In this document: piece after piece, positions 36,428 to 45,941 of the stretch
How positions within the stretch are numbered: the stretch's first letter is position 1
Layout of the letters: each line of letters begins with the position of its first letter
Assembly: GCA_040386075.1 (NCBI GenBank)
Contig: JAZKGE010000027.1
Span: 124,001 to 188,000 of the forward strand
Direction of reading: 5' to 3'
Source: UBA4416 sp040386075
Lineage (GTDB): Bacteria; Bacteroidota; Bacteroidia; B-17B0; Aurantibacillaceae
Length of the DNA: 64,000 nt
Position numbers and translations under genes: made by a program
Notes under the pieces: model-generated
What the model was told of the DNA's origin: nothing
The model's input: the letters and a program-made list of their open reading frames with translations, nothing else
Databases searched by the model: none

Positions 36428-36570
36428 TGATTATTTTCGATTAAACTAATATTTATAAAGATTAATATAGTCTAAACTTCGTTTAGTAAATAGTTTTTAA
36501 ATGCACCTCAAAAATTTTGAATTATCAGGCCACTTTCATTACTTCATAAATACTAAACATCCAAATTGAC

Positions 36571-39500
36571 ATGAAAAAATCATTACTAACTATTGTAGCA
36601 GCTTTTTGTTATTCATTAGCTGTGTTGGCTCAGGCACCGCCTCAAAGAGATTGCGGTACTTTGCATCATCATGAGTATTTAAAACAAACCCGTCCAAATT
36701 ATGAAAATGATTTGAACCAGTATAACCAAATGATCGATCAGTACCTGGTAGACAAAGCAGCAGATGCGGCTATTGGTAAAACAAGCGGAACATCTGCTAT
36801 TGTTACTATACCTGTTGTAGTGCACGTGGTATACCAAAATGCTACCGAAAACATATCAAATGCTCAGGCAATTTCTCAAGTTCAGGTATTAAACGATGAT
36901 TTTGCAAAATTAAATGCTGATGCCATTAAGGTTACACAGCCAACATTTTCTACAGTTGCATCAGGTGCCCAAATTCGTTTTTGTTTAGCGCAGCGTGATC
37001 CGCTTGGAAATGCAACCACAGGAGTAGTTCATTATTCTACAACAGTTAGTACCTTTAACACTAATGATAATGTTAAAAATAGTGCTACAGGCGGTGCTAC
37101 AGCCTGGGATGTAACAAAGTATGTAAACATTTGGGTTTGTGATTTAGGCGCATCTTTATTAGGTTATGGAGAATTTCCTACAGGATCACTAAGTAACACC
37201 TGGGGATTAGTTTTAAACTATAGATATACAGGAAGTGGTGGTTCAGCGCAATCACCATTTAATTTGGGAAGAACAGGAACACATGAATTTGGTCACTGTT
37301 TTAACTTATTTCATATCTGGGGTGATGATGGTGGGGCTTGTTCAGGTTCTGATCAATGTACTGATACCCCTAACCAGGCGAGTGAACACTATGGCCCTTT
37401 TGCTCAGGGATCAATTCAAACAGATGCCTGTTCTCCTTCAAGTCCGGGTACAATGTGGATGAATTATATGGATTATACGGATGATAATTCTATGTATATG
37501 TTTACAGCCGGGCAGTGTGCACGTATGGAGGCCGTTGTAAACAACCCGCCTTGGAATGTATTAGCTACTTCATTGGGTTGTACTCCGGTATCGGCTTTAG
37601 ATGCCGGTATATTAAGTGTGATAGCTCCTGTAAATGGTTCCTCTTCTTGTAATAACAGTGTTATGCCAAAGATCACATTAAACAATACGGGTTCAACAAC
37701 ACTTACATCTGCTACCATATTATATAGAATGGATGCGATGGCTACTCAAACTTTAAGCTGGGCGGGCTCGTTAGCATCTGGTACTTCTACTATATTAACA
37801 TTGAATAATTATGCAGGTTTAAGCAACGCTGCTCATACATTTTCGGCAACAGTTACCTCACCAAACGGAGGAACTGATGCCAACGCTACAAATAACTCCA
37901 TGACTTCAACTTTCACGGTAGTTACAGCTCCTGCCGGAGCGGCATTACCTTTTACAGAAAGATTTGATGGTGTAACCTTTCCTCCTACTGGTTGGGTTGA
38001 AACTAATACTAATGTAGCAGATGCTGCCTATAACTGGACACGCTTAGCTAATACTACCGGTATTCCTGTAGCTCCTACAACTACCGCTTGCGCTAAAATG
38101 GACAACTTTGCCGGCGGAATTGATATCACCGGGCAGTTAGATGCTTTACGTACTCCTGCGTTAAACTTAGCGGGTACAAACAGTACATTAAGAGTTGTAT
38201 TTGACAGGTCTCACAGAAGATATAGCACAACAGTAAGTGATTCATTAAATATATATATATCTACCGATTGTGGTGGATCATGGACAAAATTATGGACCAG
38301 GGGAGGCAGTCAGTTGGCTACAGTTGCAACTGTATTAACATCAGCTTTCACGCCAACGGCAAATAATCAGTGGGCCAGAGACAGTGTTAATTTAGGAGCT
38401 TATGCCGGTCAGCCAAGCGTATATTTAAAATTCGAATCGCGCAGTGCATATGGAAATAATTTATTCTTAGATAATATCAATGTAAAATATACTGCTGCAT
38501 CAGCTCCTCCAGTAGCTAGTTTCTCAACAGCTGCGACAAGATGCGTGGGAAGTTCTATTATATTTACAGACGGATCGACTAATTCACCAACAAGCTGGAC
38601 CTGGTCTTTCCCTGGTTCAACCACACCAACATCTACGTTACAAAATCCTTCGGTAACCTATACAGCTGCGGGAACATATACAATAACGCATACAGCTGCT
38701 AACTCATCTGGTACCAGTACAGCTGTTTCTTCAACTATTACAGTAAGCGCAAATCCTACGGTGGCAGCAACAAGCGCAACGGTTTGTTCGGGTACTGCAG
38801 CAGGTATTAGCGCATCAGGTGCAACTACTTATAGCTGGAATACAGGAGCAACAACTGCTTCAATTTCTGTAACACCAACTATTACTACTACTTATACTGT
38901 AACAGGTACAAATGCAGCAGGCTGTGTTAATACCAAAACAACTACAGTAAATGTAAATGCTGCGCCAACAGTATCTGTTACTAATGCAATTATTTGCAGA
39001 GGATCGTCAACAACTCTCAATGCAACAGGTGCAACTACTTATAGCTGGAATACAGGTGTAACGACGGCATCTATTTCTGTTACACCAACTACAACTACAA
39101 ATTATACAGTAACAGGAACTACTACTGGCTGTGCAAATACAAAAACAGTGAGTGTAACAGTTAATCCAACTCCAACCGTGGCCGTTGCCAATGCTACTAT
39201 TTGTAGTGGCTCGGCAGCAGCTCTTACTGCATCTGGTGCTACAACATACAGTTGGAATACAGGTGCAACTACAGCATCTATTTCTGTATCTCCTATAACA
39301 ACTACAAACTATACGGTAACAGGAACCAGCACTGGTTGTTCCAATACAAGAACCTTAAGTGTAACTGTTAAAACCACACCAACGGTTGCTGCTACCAATG
39401 GAACTATTTGTAATGGTGCTACTGCAAATTTAAATGCAAGCGGTGCAACTACATATAGCTGGAATACAGGAGCTACAACAGCTTCCATTTCTGTAACTCC

Positions 39501-40494
39501 AACTATAACCACAAATTATACAGTAATAGGAACAACAAATGGTTGTGCTAACACTAAAACTTTATCGGTTACAGTAAATGCATTGCCAAACGTTGCATCA
39601 ACATCTGCTACTATTTGTGCAGGTGCTACAGGAACAGTTACTGCAAGCGGTGCTTCAACATACAGTTGGAATACCGGCGCAACAGGAGCTAATTTAACGG
39701 CAAGCCCTTCTTCTAATACAGTTTACACTGTAACAGGAACATCTGCGGCAGGTTGTGTTAAAACAAGTACAGCAATGATCTCAGTTGGTTCTGCACCGTC
39801 TATTTCAGTAAACTCTTCTACAATTTGTGCGGGCGCTACTGTTACGTTAAGTGCAAGTGGTGTTACAACTTATACATGGAATACATCGTCTAATGCAACC
39901 AGTATTTCAGTAAGTCCAGCAAGCACATCAGTGTATACGGTATCGGGTAACTTAACAGGTTGTGCTGTGTCAGCTGTACAAACAGCTACGGTAACAGTTA
40001 ACACACTACCGGTGGTATCTATGAACTCTGTTGCTGGCCCTTTATGTGTTAATCACGCTCCGGTTAACCTGGTTGGTACTCCGGGTGGTGGTGTTTTCTC
40101 AGGAACAGGCGTGATTGGATCTACATTCGATCCTTCAGTTTCAGGCGCGGGAACATTTACAGTAATGTATAACTACACCGACGCTAACAACTGTTCAGCT
40201 GTTGATAGCAAAACAGTGAACGTAAGTTTATGTACAGGAATTACAGAGTTAACAAATACCAACATCTCTGTATATCCAAACCCTGCAAAAGATGCTATCC
40301 ATATTTTAATGGATGCCGCTTTAATTAATAATACCAGTATCGAATTATATGATGCGATCGGTAAATTAATTATTACTGAGAAAGTGGTTAATGTTCAAAC
40401 TACTATCAGGATCGATGCTTTAGCAAAGGGTATTTATACCGCTAGAATTGTTTCAGAAGGTAAACAAGTATCAAGACGTGTCATTAAAGAATAA
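36571..40494 (+). CDS. Secreted M43-type metalloprotease with PKD/Ig-like repeats and T9SS domain
   Basis: 1307 residues. Signal peptide (cleavage near VLAQ). A pro-region leads to the protease domain (about 65-340), with the zinc site HEFGHCFNLFH (H238, H242, H248; E239 catalytic). Asn245 is where classic metzincins have Gly, a change I recall in related Bacteroidota proteins. The Met-turn is near WMNYMDYTDD. Next come an Ig-like CARDB-type segment (~340-450), a jelly-roll (~450-640), and a PKD domain (SWTWSFPGST). About seven near-identical 65-80 residue repeats follow (TYSWNTGATTASISVTP ... NYTVTGT), then a T9SS type A domain (ISVYPNPAKDAIHILM). It is exported to the surface or medium, most likely to degrade protein. 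Confidence 0.88.
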   Translation: MKKSLLTIVAAFCYSLAVLAQAPPQRDCGTLHHHEYLKQTRPNYENDLNQYNQMIDQYLVDKAADAAIGKTSGTSAIVTIPVVVHVVYQNATENISNAQAISQVQVLNDDFAKLNADAIKVTQPTFSTVASGAQIRFCLAQRDPLGNATTGVVHYSTTVSTFNTNDNVKNSATGGATAWDVTKYVNIWVCDLGASLLGYGEFPTGSLSNTWGLVLNYRYTGSGGSAQSPFNLGRTGTHEFGHCFNLFHIWGDDGGACSGSDQCTDTPNQASEHYGPFAQGSIQTDACSPSSPGTMWMNYMDYTDDNSMYMFTAGQCARMEAVVNNPPWNVLATSLGCTPVSALDAGILSVIAPVNGSSSCNNSVMPKITLNNTGSTTLTSATILYRMDAMATQTLSWAGSLASGTSTILTLNNYAGLSNAAHTFSATVTSPNGGTDANATNNSMTSTFTVVTAPAGAALPFTERFDGVTFPPTGWVETNTNVADAAYNWTRLANTTGIPVAPTTTACAKMDNFAGGIDITGQLDALRTPALNLAGTNSTLRVVFDRSHRRYSTTVSDSLNIYISTDCGGSWTKLWTRGGSQLATVATVLTSAFTPTANNQWARDSVNLGAYAGQPSVYLKFESRSAYGNNLFLDNINVKYTAASAPPVASFSTAATRCVGSSIIFTDGSTNSPTSWTWSFPGSTTPTSTLQNPSVTYTAAGTYTITHTAANSSGTSTAVSSTITVSANPTVAATSATVCSGTAAGISASGATTYSWNTGATTASISVTPTITTTYTVTGTNAAGCVNTKTTTVNVNAAPTVSVTNAIICRGSSTTLNATGATTYSWNTGVTTASISVTPTTTTNYTVTGTTTGCANTKTVSVTVNPTPTVAVANATICSGSAAALTASGATTYSWNTGATTASISVSPITTTNYTVTGTSTGCSNTRTLSVTVKTTPTVAATNGTICNGATANLNASGATTYSWNTGATTASISVTPTITTNYTVIGTTNGCANTKTLSVTVNALPNVASTSATICAGATGTVTASGASTYSWNTGATGANLTASPSSNTVYTVTGTSAAGCVKTSTAMISVGSAPSISVNSSTICAGATVTLSASGVTTYTWNTSSNATSISVSPASTSVYTVSGNLTGCAVSAVQTATVTVNTLPVVSMNSVAGPLCVNHAPVNLVGTPGGGVFSGTGVIGSTFDPSVSGAGTFTVMYNYTDANNCSAVDSKTVNVSLCTGITELTNTNISVYPNPAKDAIHILMDAALINNTSIELYDAIGKLIITEKVVNVQTTIRIDALAKGIYTARIVSEGKQVSRRVIKE

Positions 40495-40521
40495 TCTTTA
40501 AATACATCATTATAAATTAAG

Positions 40522-40552
40522 ATCCCTGTGGCGTAGCCACAGGGATTTTTTT
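40522..40552 (+). terminator. Terminator of the M43 protease gene
   Basis: A perfect 11-bp stem (ATCCCTGTGGC / GCCACAGGGAT) with a GTA loop and a run of seven T residues, 28 bases after the stop codon. Confidence 0.92.
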
Positions 40553-40605
40553 ATTGCCCGCTTTACATATTTTAACAATCCCCGCTTTCTGTCATACTAT
40601 AAAAG

Positions 40606-40878
40606 CTTTTCTTGTAACTCCAAACTGTTTTCTCGTAACTGCCAGTAGTATTGTTGTAGCTGTGAGTAGTATTCTTTCTACTGTGAGTAGTGTACTCGTA
40701 ACTGTGAGTAGTATTCTTGTAGCTTCGAGTAGTATTCTTCCTACTGTCAGTAGTATTCTTGTAGCTGTGAGTAGTATTCTTGTAGCTGTGAGTGGTATTC
40801 TTCCTACAGTGAGTAGTATTCTCGTAACTGTGAGTAGTGTTCTTGCTGCTGTTACTAGCGTTCTCTCTGCTATAAGTA
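40606..40878. repeat. 21-bp tandem minisatellite, about 13 units
   Basis: This holds most of the 421 bases between 40494 and 40916. Thirteen contiguous 21-bp units with consensus GTATTCTTGTAGCTGTGAGTA fill 273 bases; degenerate units continue on each side. Because 21 is a multiple of three, one frame on each strand stays open through the whole tract, giving heptad proteins (VSSILVA on plus, SYKNTTH on minus). Neither frame has an ATG start: both would need TTG, and the plus frame would begin directly in the upstream terminator. I therefore treat it as a repeat rather than a gene. Confidence 0.85.
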
Positions 40879-40915
40879 GTGTATTTGTGAAACGGCAAGA
40901 AATTCGTTGAAAATT

Positions 40916-41878
40916 TTAACGAATTTTCTTAACAGTCAAATCTTCTTTTTTCGTAGGCGTACCTGTTTCCAAAGGCAAGTTCTTTTTTTGTCTTAAATAA
41001 AGCACTTCCCCGATCTTTAATTTATCTTCGGGTTTAAGCATGTTCTTTTTGCACAGAGAACTTAAACGAATACCGTGAAGCTGAGAAATGGATTTTAATG
41101 TCTCATTTTTCTGAACTACATGATAGGGTTCGAGTGCCCGGCGACGTTTTTTCTCAATATAAATTTTTTGGCCGTACTGTAATTTATCAGTTTTCTTAAG
41201 GTCATTGTATTCTAAAATATCTTCCAGTTCAATATTAAAATCATTAGCAATTTTATAAAAAGAATCATTTTCTTTGGCAATCACGAAACGGATATGATTG
41301 AAACGATATACTTCGCGTAAAGCCAGGTCAGACTTGATAGGATTTTGAGATGTTAAAACCTGTTTAGGAGAGTTCTCAATAGCATTCAGTTCCTGCAGTT
41401 TATAACGCTCTATCAATTCTATCAACCGGTCAGGGTAACGTGGATCGGTTGCGTAACCCGCTTTTTTTAAACCGTAACACCAACCTTTATAATCGTCTAT
41501 GGCTAATTCAAACAAGGGCGCATAGCGTGAACGTGAAAATAAGAACAAACTGTGATCGCTATACGAATCCAATACATTATCATATTTCCGGAAACATTCA
41601 CCGGCCGAATCATCATCCATAATATAGGTCTCGCCACCCCATTCTTTATGACATTTTATGCCGAAATGATTATTGGCATTTCTGCATAAGGCACTGTTAC
41701 CATTTCCGCTCTCAAGCATACCCTGAGCCAAAGTGATACACGCAGGTACTTTATGTAAATACATTTCCTTGATGGCATCATCTTTAAAAGCATTGATGTA
41801 ATCGTCCGGACTCATTTTAGTTTGAGCCTGAGTTATCAGGGTGATGATAAGAGATATGTATGTTAGTTTAAATTTCAT
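40916..41878 (-). CDS. Cell-wall glucosaminidase (GH73-like) with LysM domains
   Basis: 320 residues from the ATG at 41878 (a GTG 18 bases upstream would remove the clean signal peptide ending TQAQ). The catalytic domain spans about 25-160: ACITLAQGMLESGNGNSALC with the catalytic Glu in MLESGNG, NNHFGIKCH, FRKYDNVLDSYSDHS, and GLKKAGYATDPRYPDRLI, as in FlgJ/GH73 N-acetylglucosaminidases. A LysM-like module follows near residues 200-245 (AKENDSFYKIANDFNIELED) and another near 255-300 (VVQKNETLKSISQLHGI). It cleaves peptidoglycan in the periplasm. Confidence 0.88.
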   Translation of the reverse strand: MKFKLTYISLIITLITQAQTKMSPDDYINAFKDDAIKEMYLHKVPACITLAQGMLESGNGNSALCRNANNHFGIKCHKEWGGETYIMDDDSAGECFRKYDNVLDSYSDHSLFLFSRSRYAPLFELAIDDYKGWCYGLKKAGYATDPRYPDRLIELIERYKLQELNAIENSPKQVLTSQNPIKSDLALREVYRFNHIRFVIAKENDSFYKIANDFNIELEDILEYNDLKKTDKLQYGQKIYIEKKRRRALEPYHVVQKNETLKSISQLHGIRLSSLCKKNMLKPEDKLKIGEVLYLRQKKNLPLETGTPTKKEDLTVKKIR

Positions 41879-41941
41879 TTTTTGTTTTTTCAACACAGAG
41901 ATTAAAGAGTAAAAGAGTTCACTGAGTTTTTAATCTTTAAT

Positions 41942-42694
41942 CTATTTTTTCCGCTTTTGCTTTAATGTTAGTTTTTGTTTTTCGGTCATTTTCTCCAGGC
42001 AGGTTGTAAAAGCAACCGGACTTATGTTTTTTATATGCTCTTCAATGAACAGGTATGTTTGGTTGGGATACACATTGTAACTTTCTCTGAGAGTCCAGCC
42101 AACAGCCTTTTGCACAAAATATTCTTTATCGGTTAATAAGGGCGAAACAAGCTCTTGTGTTAATTCAAAACTGACATGTTCTTTTTTTGTACGTGCGTAG
42201 TAATACAAAGCTACTAAGGATTGCCGGCGTTCCCATAGGTTTTTCGACGAGTTCCATTTTTTGATGATACCAAGCATCTCATCCTGCGTGTTTTTATCTT
42301 CTACTAAACGCGTTATGTATTTTGATAAACTATCTGAGTGTGCCCAATTGTCAACCTGCTTAACCCATTGCGACAAAGTTTTTAACTGCGTTTTTAAAGG
42401 AATGTGTTTATGGTGTTTATCTAAAAAGGCAAAAGCCAAATTCTTTGCCTCAAATATATTGCTTTGTTTATAGATATCGTGAAAGATGAGATAGGTTTTC
42501 TCTTTATTATCGGAATAGAAACTAAAACCATTTTTGTGCGCATCTCCTTGTGCTTTGCTCACCATCCCCAGCACATTTAAATTGGTGCCAATATATTTTT
42601 TGAGTTTGTCGGCTTTAGCCTTATCATTTTTTAATGATAAACGGTTTAGTGTATCTTCTACTTCTTTGGTATATTTGTTTAGACCCGATTTCAT
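41942..42694 (-). CDS. DNA alkylation repair protein (AlkD-like HEAT repeat fold)
   Basis: 250 residues, helical, no signal peptide. NVLGMVSKAQGDA, WAHSDSLSKYI (with the VDNWAHSDSLS segment), SKNLWERRQSLVALYYYAR and EYFVQKAVGWTLRESYNVYP are typical of the AlkD/AlkC HEAT-like glycosylase family, including the W and D residues that line the DNA-binding groove. AlkD-type enzymes remove N3- and N7-alkyl purines without base flipping. The C-terminus is Lys-rich. Its start codon lies only 4 bases from the divergent prolyl oligopeptidase frame (22 if the second ATG is used), so each promoter must lie within the other gene. Confidence 0.82.
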   Translation of the reverse strand: MKSGLNKYTKEVEDTLNRLSLKNDKAKADKLKKYIGTNLNVLGMVSKAQGDAHKNGFSFYSDNKEKTYLIFHDIYKQSNIFEAKNLAFAFLDKHHKHIPLKTQLKTLSQWVKQVDNWAHSDSLSKYITRLVEDKNTQDEMLGIIKKWNSSKNLWERRQSLVALYYYARTKKEHVSFELTQELVSPLLTDKEYFVQKAVGWTLRESYNVYPNQTYLFIEEHIKNISPVAFTTCLEKMTEKQKLTLKQKRKK

Positions 42695-42698
42695 TTAT

Positions 42699-44822
42699 AT
42701 GTTAAAAATACAACCTATGAGCGCATCAAAAGCAGTTTTATCAGCCCTTCTATTCACAGCTTCCTGTTTAAATACCTTTGGTCAGGTGGGTTATCCTGAG
42801 ACGAAAACCGTGAAGCAAACTGATGATTACCATGGGGTTAAGGTAGACGACCCGTACCGCTGGCTGGAAGATGATAATTCGGCAGAAACCAAAGCATGGG
42901 TTGAGAGTGAAAATAAAACAACTTACCAATATCTGTCACAAATTCCATACAGAGAAAAAGTAAAGCAAAGACTAACGGAATTATGGAATTATGAAAAAAT
43001 GACCTCGGTCTTTAAAAAGGGTAAGTTGTTCTTTTCTTTCCGCAATAATGGCTTGCAAAATCAGGCTGTGCTTTACTCGCAGGCAAATTTACTGGATAAT
43101 CCTACGGTTGTACTTGATCCAAATTTATTATCAAAAGATGGCACCATTTCTTTAAGCGGAATGTCTATCAGCAAAGATGGAACTTACCTTGCTTATGGTA
43201 TTTCGAAAGCCGGTAGCGATTGGTCAGAAATTCATGTGAAGAATATTGTAACCAAAGAAGATCTGAAAGATGTGATCCAATGGGTAAAATTTTCGGATAT
43301 TTCCTGGAAAGGAAATGGTTTTTATTATAGCAGCTATGATGCACCCGGAGGAGATAAAGCCTTTACTCAAAAAAATGAATTCCATAAAGTATATTATCAT
43401 ACTATTGGAAAAGCACAAAGCGAAGATGTATTGGTGTACGAAGATAAAGAGCACGCTGATCGCAATTTTTCGGCACAGGTAACGCATGATGAAAACTATT
43501 TAGTGATCTACGGAAGCGAAAGTACCAGCGGGCATAGTATAATGATCAAGGATCTGTCGAATCCACAAAATACATTCATTCCTATTGTCACAAATTTTGA
43601 TAACGAGTATGGCGTAAAAGAAAATATTGGTAATCAATTTTATGTATACACAAATTATAAAGCGCCTCGTTACAAATTAGTAAAAGTGAGTTTAAACAAT
43701 CCTTCTCAGGATAACTGGGAGGATGTGTTGCCGCAAAAAGAAGATCTGTTGGAAGGAGTATCTTTTTGCGGAAACAAGATCATTTCAAATTACCTGAAAA
43801 ATGTATCCTCTAAATTATATTTACATGCTATCACCGGGAAAGTAGAGAAAGAAATTAAGTTACCGGGAATTTGCAAGGTGAATGCCGTTAACTCTTCACG
43901 CGAAGAAGATATGGCTTTGTATTCTACTGTTTCGTATACCAGTCCCGAAGAGTTTTATTTTTATGATCCAAAAGCAGGAATGAGCAGACGAATTTTTAAA
44001 TCCAATATGGCTTTTAATTCCAGCGAATACGAAACCAAACAGGTTTTTTATAAAAGTAAGGATGGTACACAGGTTTCGATGTTCCTTACTCACAAAAAAG
44101 GAATTGTATTGAATGGTAACAATCCTTGTTTTGTTTTTGGATATGGGGGTTTTAATATTTCTTATACTCCCGAATTTAGAATTGACAGAACGGTTTTTTT
44201 AGAGGCAGGTGGAATTTATTGCGTGCCTAACTTACGTGGTGGTGGCGAGTATGGTGAAGAGTGGCATGTGAATGGAACCAAATGTAAAAAGCAAAATGTG
44301 TTTGATGATTTTATTGCTGCTTGCGATTACCTGGTAGAAAATAAGTATACATCTCACGAAAAGTTGGCCATACATGGTCGTAGTAATGGCGGTTTATTAA
44401 TTGGAGCAGTGATGACCCAACGACCTGATATTGCAAAAGTAGCATTACCAACGGTTGGGGTGTTGGATATGTTGAGGTTTCATTTATTTACCATTGGAAG
44501 AGCCTGGAGCGTGGATTACGGAAACAGCGAGAGTAAAACAGAATTTGAGTGCTTGTACAAGTATTCTCCGTTACATAATGTAAAAAAAGTTAATTACCCT
44601 GCTACGCTGGTGTTAACAGGAGATCATGATGACAGGGTAGTGCCGGCACATTCGTTTAAGTTTGCGGCAACCCTTCAAAAAAATAATGTCGGAACAAACC
44701 CAACACTAATAAGAATAGATGTAAATGCGGGACATGGCGCAGGTAAACCAACGGATAAGCAAATTGCAGAGTTTGCTGATATGTGGAGTTTTGTATTTTT
44801 TAATTTAGGAATGAGTTATTAG
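42699..44822 (+). CDS. Prolyl oligopeptidase (family S9A), secreted
   Basis: 707 residues from the ATG at 42699; a second ATG at 42717 gives a cleaner signal peptide ending NTFGQ and may be the real start. The longer upstream frame has no support and would overlap the alkD-like gene on the other strand. After a beta-propeller (DDPYRWLEDDNSAETKAW and further WD-like strands), the alpha/beta-hydrolase domain has GRSNGG (catalytic S562), TGDHDDRVVPAHS (Asp) and NAGHGAGKP (His). S9A enzymes cleave short peptides after proline in the periplasm. A palindromic repeat lies shortly after the stop. Confidence 0.92.
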   Translation: MLKIQPMSASKAVLSALLFTASCLNTFGQVGYPETKTVKQTDDYHGVKVDDPYRWLEDDNSAETKAWVESENKTTYQYLSQIPYREKVKQRLTELWNYEKMTSVFKKGKLFFSFRNNGLQNQAVLYSQANLLDNPTVVLDPNLLSKDGTISLSGMSISKDGTYLAYGISKAGSDWSEIHVKNIVTKEDLKDVIQWVKFSDISWKGNGFYYSSYDAPGGDKAFTQKNEFHKVYYHTIGKAQSEDVLVYEDKEHADRNFSAQVTHDENYLVIYGSESTSGHSIMIKDLSNPQNTFIPIVTNFDNEYGVKENIGNQFYVYTNYKAPRYKLVKVSLNNPSQDNWEDVLPQKEDLLEGVSFCGNKIISNYLKNVSSKLYLHAITGKVEKEIKLPGICKVNAVNSSREEDMALYSTVSYTSPEEFYFYDPKAGMSRRIFKSNMAFNSSEYETKQVFYKSKDGTQVSMFLTHKKGIVLNGNNPCFVFGYGGFNISYTPEFRIDRTVFLEAGGIYCVPNLRGGGEYGEEWHVNGTKCKKQNVFDDFIAACDYLVENKYTSHEKLAIHGRSNGGLLIGAVMTQRPDIAKVALPTVGVLDMLRFHLFTIGRAWSVDYGNSESKTEFECLYKYSPLHNVKKVNYPATLVLTGDHDDRVVPAHSFKFAATLQKNNVGTNPTLIRIDVNAGHGAGKPTDKQIAEFADMWSFVFFNLGMSY

Positions 44823-44864
44823 GTATTGGAACTCGGATTGGACGGATTAAACGGATTTTTATTT

Positions 44865-44943
44865 TGTCATGTTGAACTTGATTCAGCATCCCTAACAATC
44901 ATATGCTAATCCAGGAGACCCTGAAACAAGTTCAGGGTGACAG
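44865..44943. repeat. Imperfect palindromic intergenic repeat (REP-like)
   Basis: TGTCATGTTGAACTTG ATTCAGCATC on the left and its near reverse complement CCCTGAAACAAGTTCAGGG TGACAG on the right form two arms of about 27 bases around a 20-base centre. Sequences containing GTCA...TGAACTTGTTTCAG are a familiar intergenic repeat in Bacteroidota genomes. It lies between two convergent genes where a folded RNA could end transcription. Confidence 0.6.
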
Positions 44944-44956
44944 GTAGTGTATTCAA

Positions 44957-45853
44957 TTAAAACCCGTAACCTTTAAAATTCTTTTGAAATTCTGTTGCAG
45001 GAATTGGTTTGTTGACCTCTAAATTAAAGAAGTCATAACTTTCAAATAAACCCACTTCATCATAAATGCTTACACTGATAGGAAGCATGGTTTTTTCATC
45101 TACATAGAATACTGCTTTTTTGCAATAAAAGGTAGGGATCTTAATTACTAATCCTTCTTTTAAATAATCATAATCGTCGTACAGTTTGTTCTTACAACGG
45201 ATCATGTAATCATTTACAGTTAATTTCCCGGCAATGCTGGAAACCGTTTCTTTATAAAGAACCTTATAATCATGATAACCGAACTCTGTATTTTCATAGA
45301 TCAATAAATGGCAATTCATTTTATTTTTCTCTACTTTTCCAGCGTAAGTCAAATGTTTGGCGATTTGGTCTTTTTCCTTGCTTAAGGCTATGGCTATAGT
45401 TTTTGCTGTAAAATCAAAACCAATATCCATAATGGTAAAGTGCTGGTTCTTACGCATTAGATTTCCCCGTGGCTCAAGGTTCATAGTAAAATAGGGGAAT
45501 ACATGCGGTTTTACAACAGCTTTGGTGCTTTGCTCTGAATTATATAAAACTTCCAGTTTATTATCTGTGTTTATAAGATAGGACTTGCGGGGATGCATTT
45601 GGAGTTTAACTTTTGTATTAGCAACAGAATAACCTGTTTCGATACGTTCCATGGATCTCATGTTGTATCGTAAATAGGTTACTTTCTTTGCAGAGTCCAA
45701 CATATCCATAATAAGCTTAAAATCTTTAAAATGCTCATGTGACACTTCTTTTGGATGCTCTCCTAAATGAATTTTTGTCTGCTTTTTCGATTTATGCTGT
45801 GAAAAAGCATTAAAAGAGATCAGAACAAATATGAGAAGCAGGTGTTTATACAT
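44957..45853 (-). CDS. DUF1571-like secreted protein
   Basis: 298 residues from the ATG at 45853, chosen because it gives a signal peptide ending FNAFSQ; a longer frame to 46057 would overlap kdsB on the other strand. The mature protein is beta-rich with MDMLDSAKKVTYLRYNMRSMERI, TKVKLQMHPRKSYLI, LMRKNQHFTI and FYVDEKTMLPISVSIYDEVG, which resembles the LolA-like barrel of the DUF1571 family. Function unknown; a periplasmic carrier-type fold is possible. It is divergent from kdsB with 88 bases between starts. Confidence 0.75.
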   Translation of the reverse strand: MYKHLLLIFVLISFNAFSQHKSKKQTKIHLGEHPKEVSHEHFKDFKLIMDMLDSAKKVTYLRYNMRSMERIETGYSVANTKVKLQMHPRKSYLINTDNKLEVLYNSEQSTKAVVKPHVFPYFTMNLEPRGNLMRKNQHFTIMDIGFDFTAKTIAIALSKEKDQIAKHLTYAGKVEKNKMNCHLLIYENTEFGYHDYKVLYKETVSSIAGKLTVNDYMIRCKNKLYDDYDYLKEGLVIKIPTFYCKKAVFYVDEKTMLPISVSIYDEVGLFESYDFFNLEVNKPIPATEFQKNFKGYGF

Positions 45854-45941
45854 TGGTTTACGAAGATAAGCTATGCCCGACATATTGCAAGCATTGTTTG
45901 TAGTTTTTTGTAAATTAGAGGAAATTTTAAAAGACAATTCT

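Noticed and set aside
37281..37320. M43 zinc motif judged inactive because HExxHxxGxxH has Asn instead of Gly
   Set aside because: All three His ligands and the Glu are present, and Asn at that position is, as far as I recall, common in Bacteroidota members.
40606..40878. CRISPR array
   Set aside because: The 21-bp units are directly adjacent with no spacers of constant length, and no cas genes are present.
40554..40910. Open frames of 118 (+) and 108 (-) codons across the 21-bp repeats
   Set aside because: Both arise because the repeat length is a multiple of three. Neither has an ATG start and the plus frame begins in the terminator tail. Reported as a repeat, not genes.
42534..42698. Upstream extension of the prolyl oligopeptidase
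   Set aside because: It is antisense to the AlkD-like gene and lacks a signal peptide; later ATGs give one.
45873..45941. Earlier in-frame start for kdsB
   Set aside because: The added residues do not match KdsB and lie in the divergent promoter; the ATG at 45942 gives the normal length.
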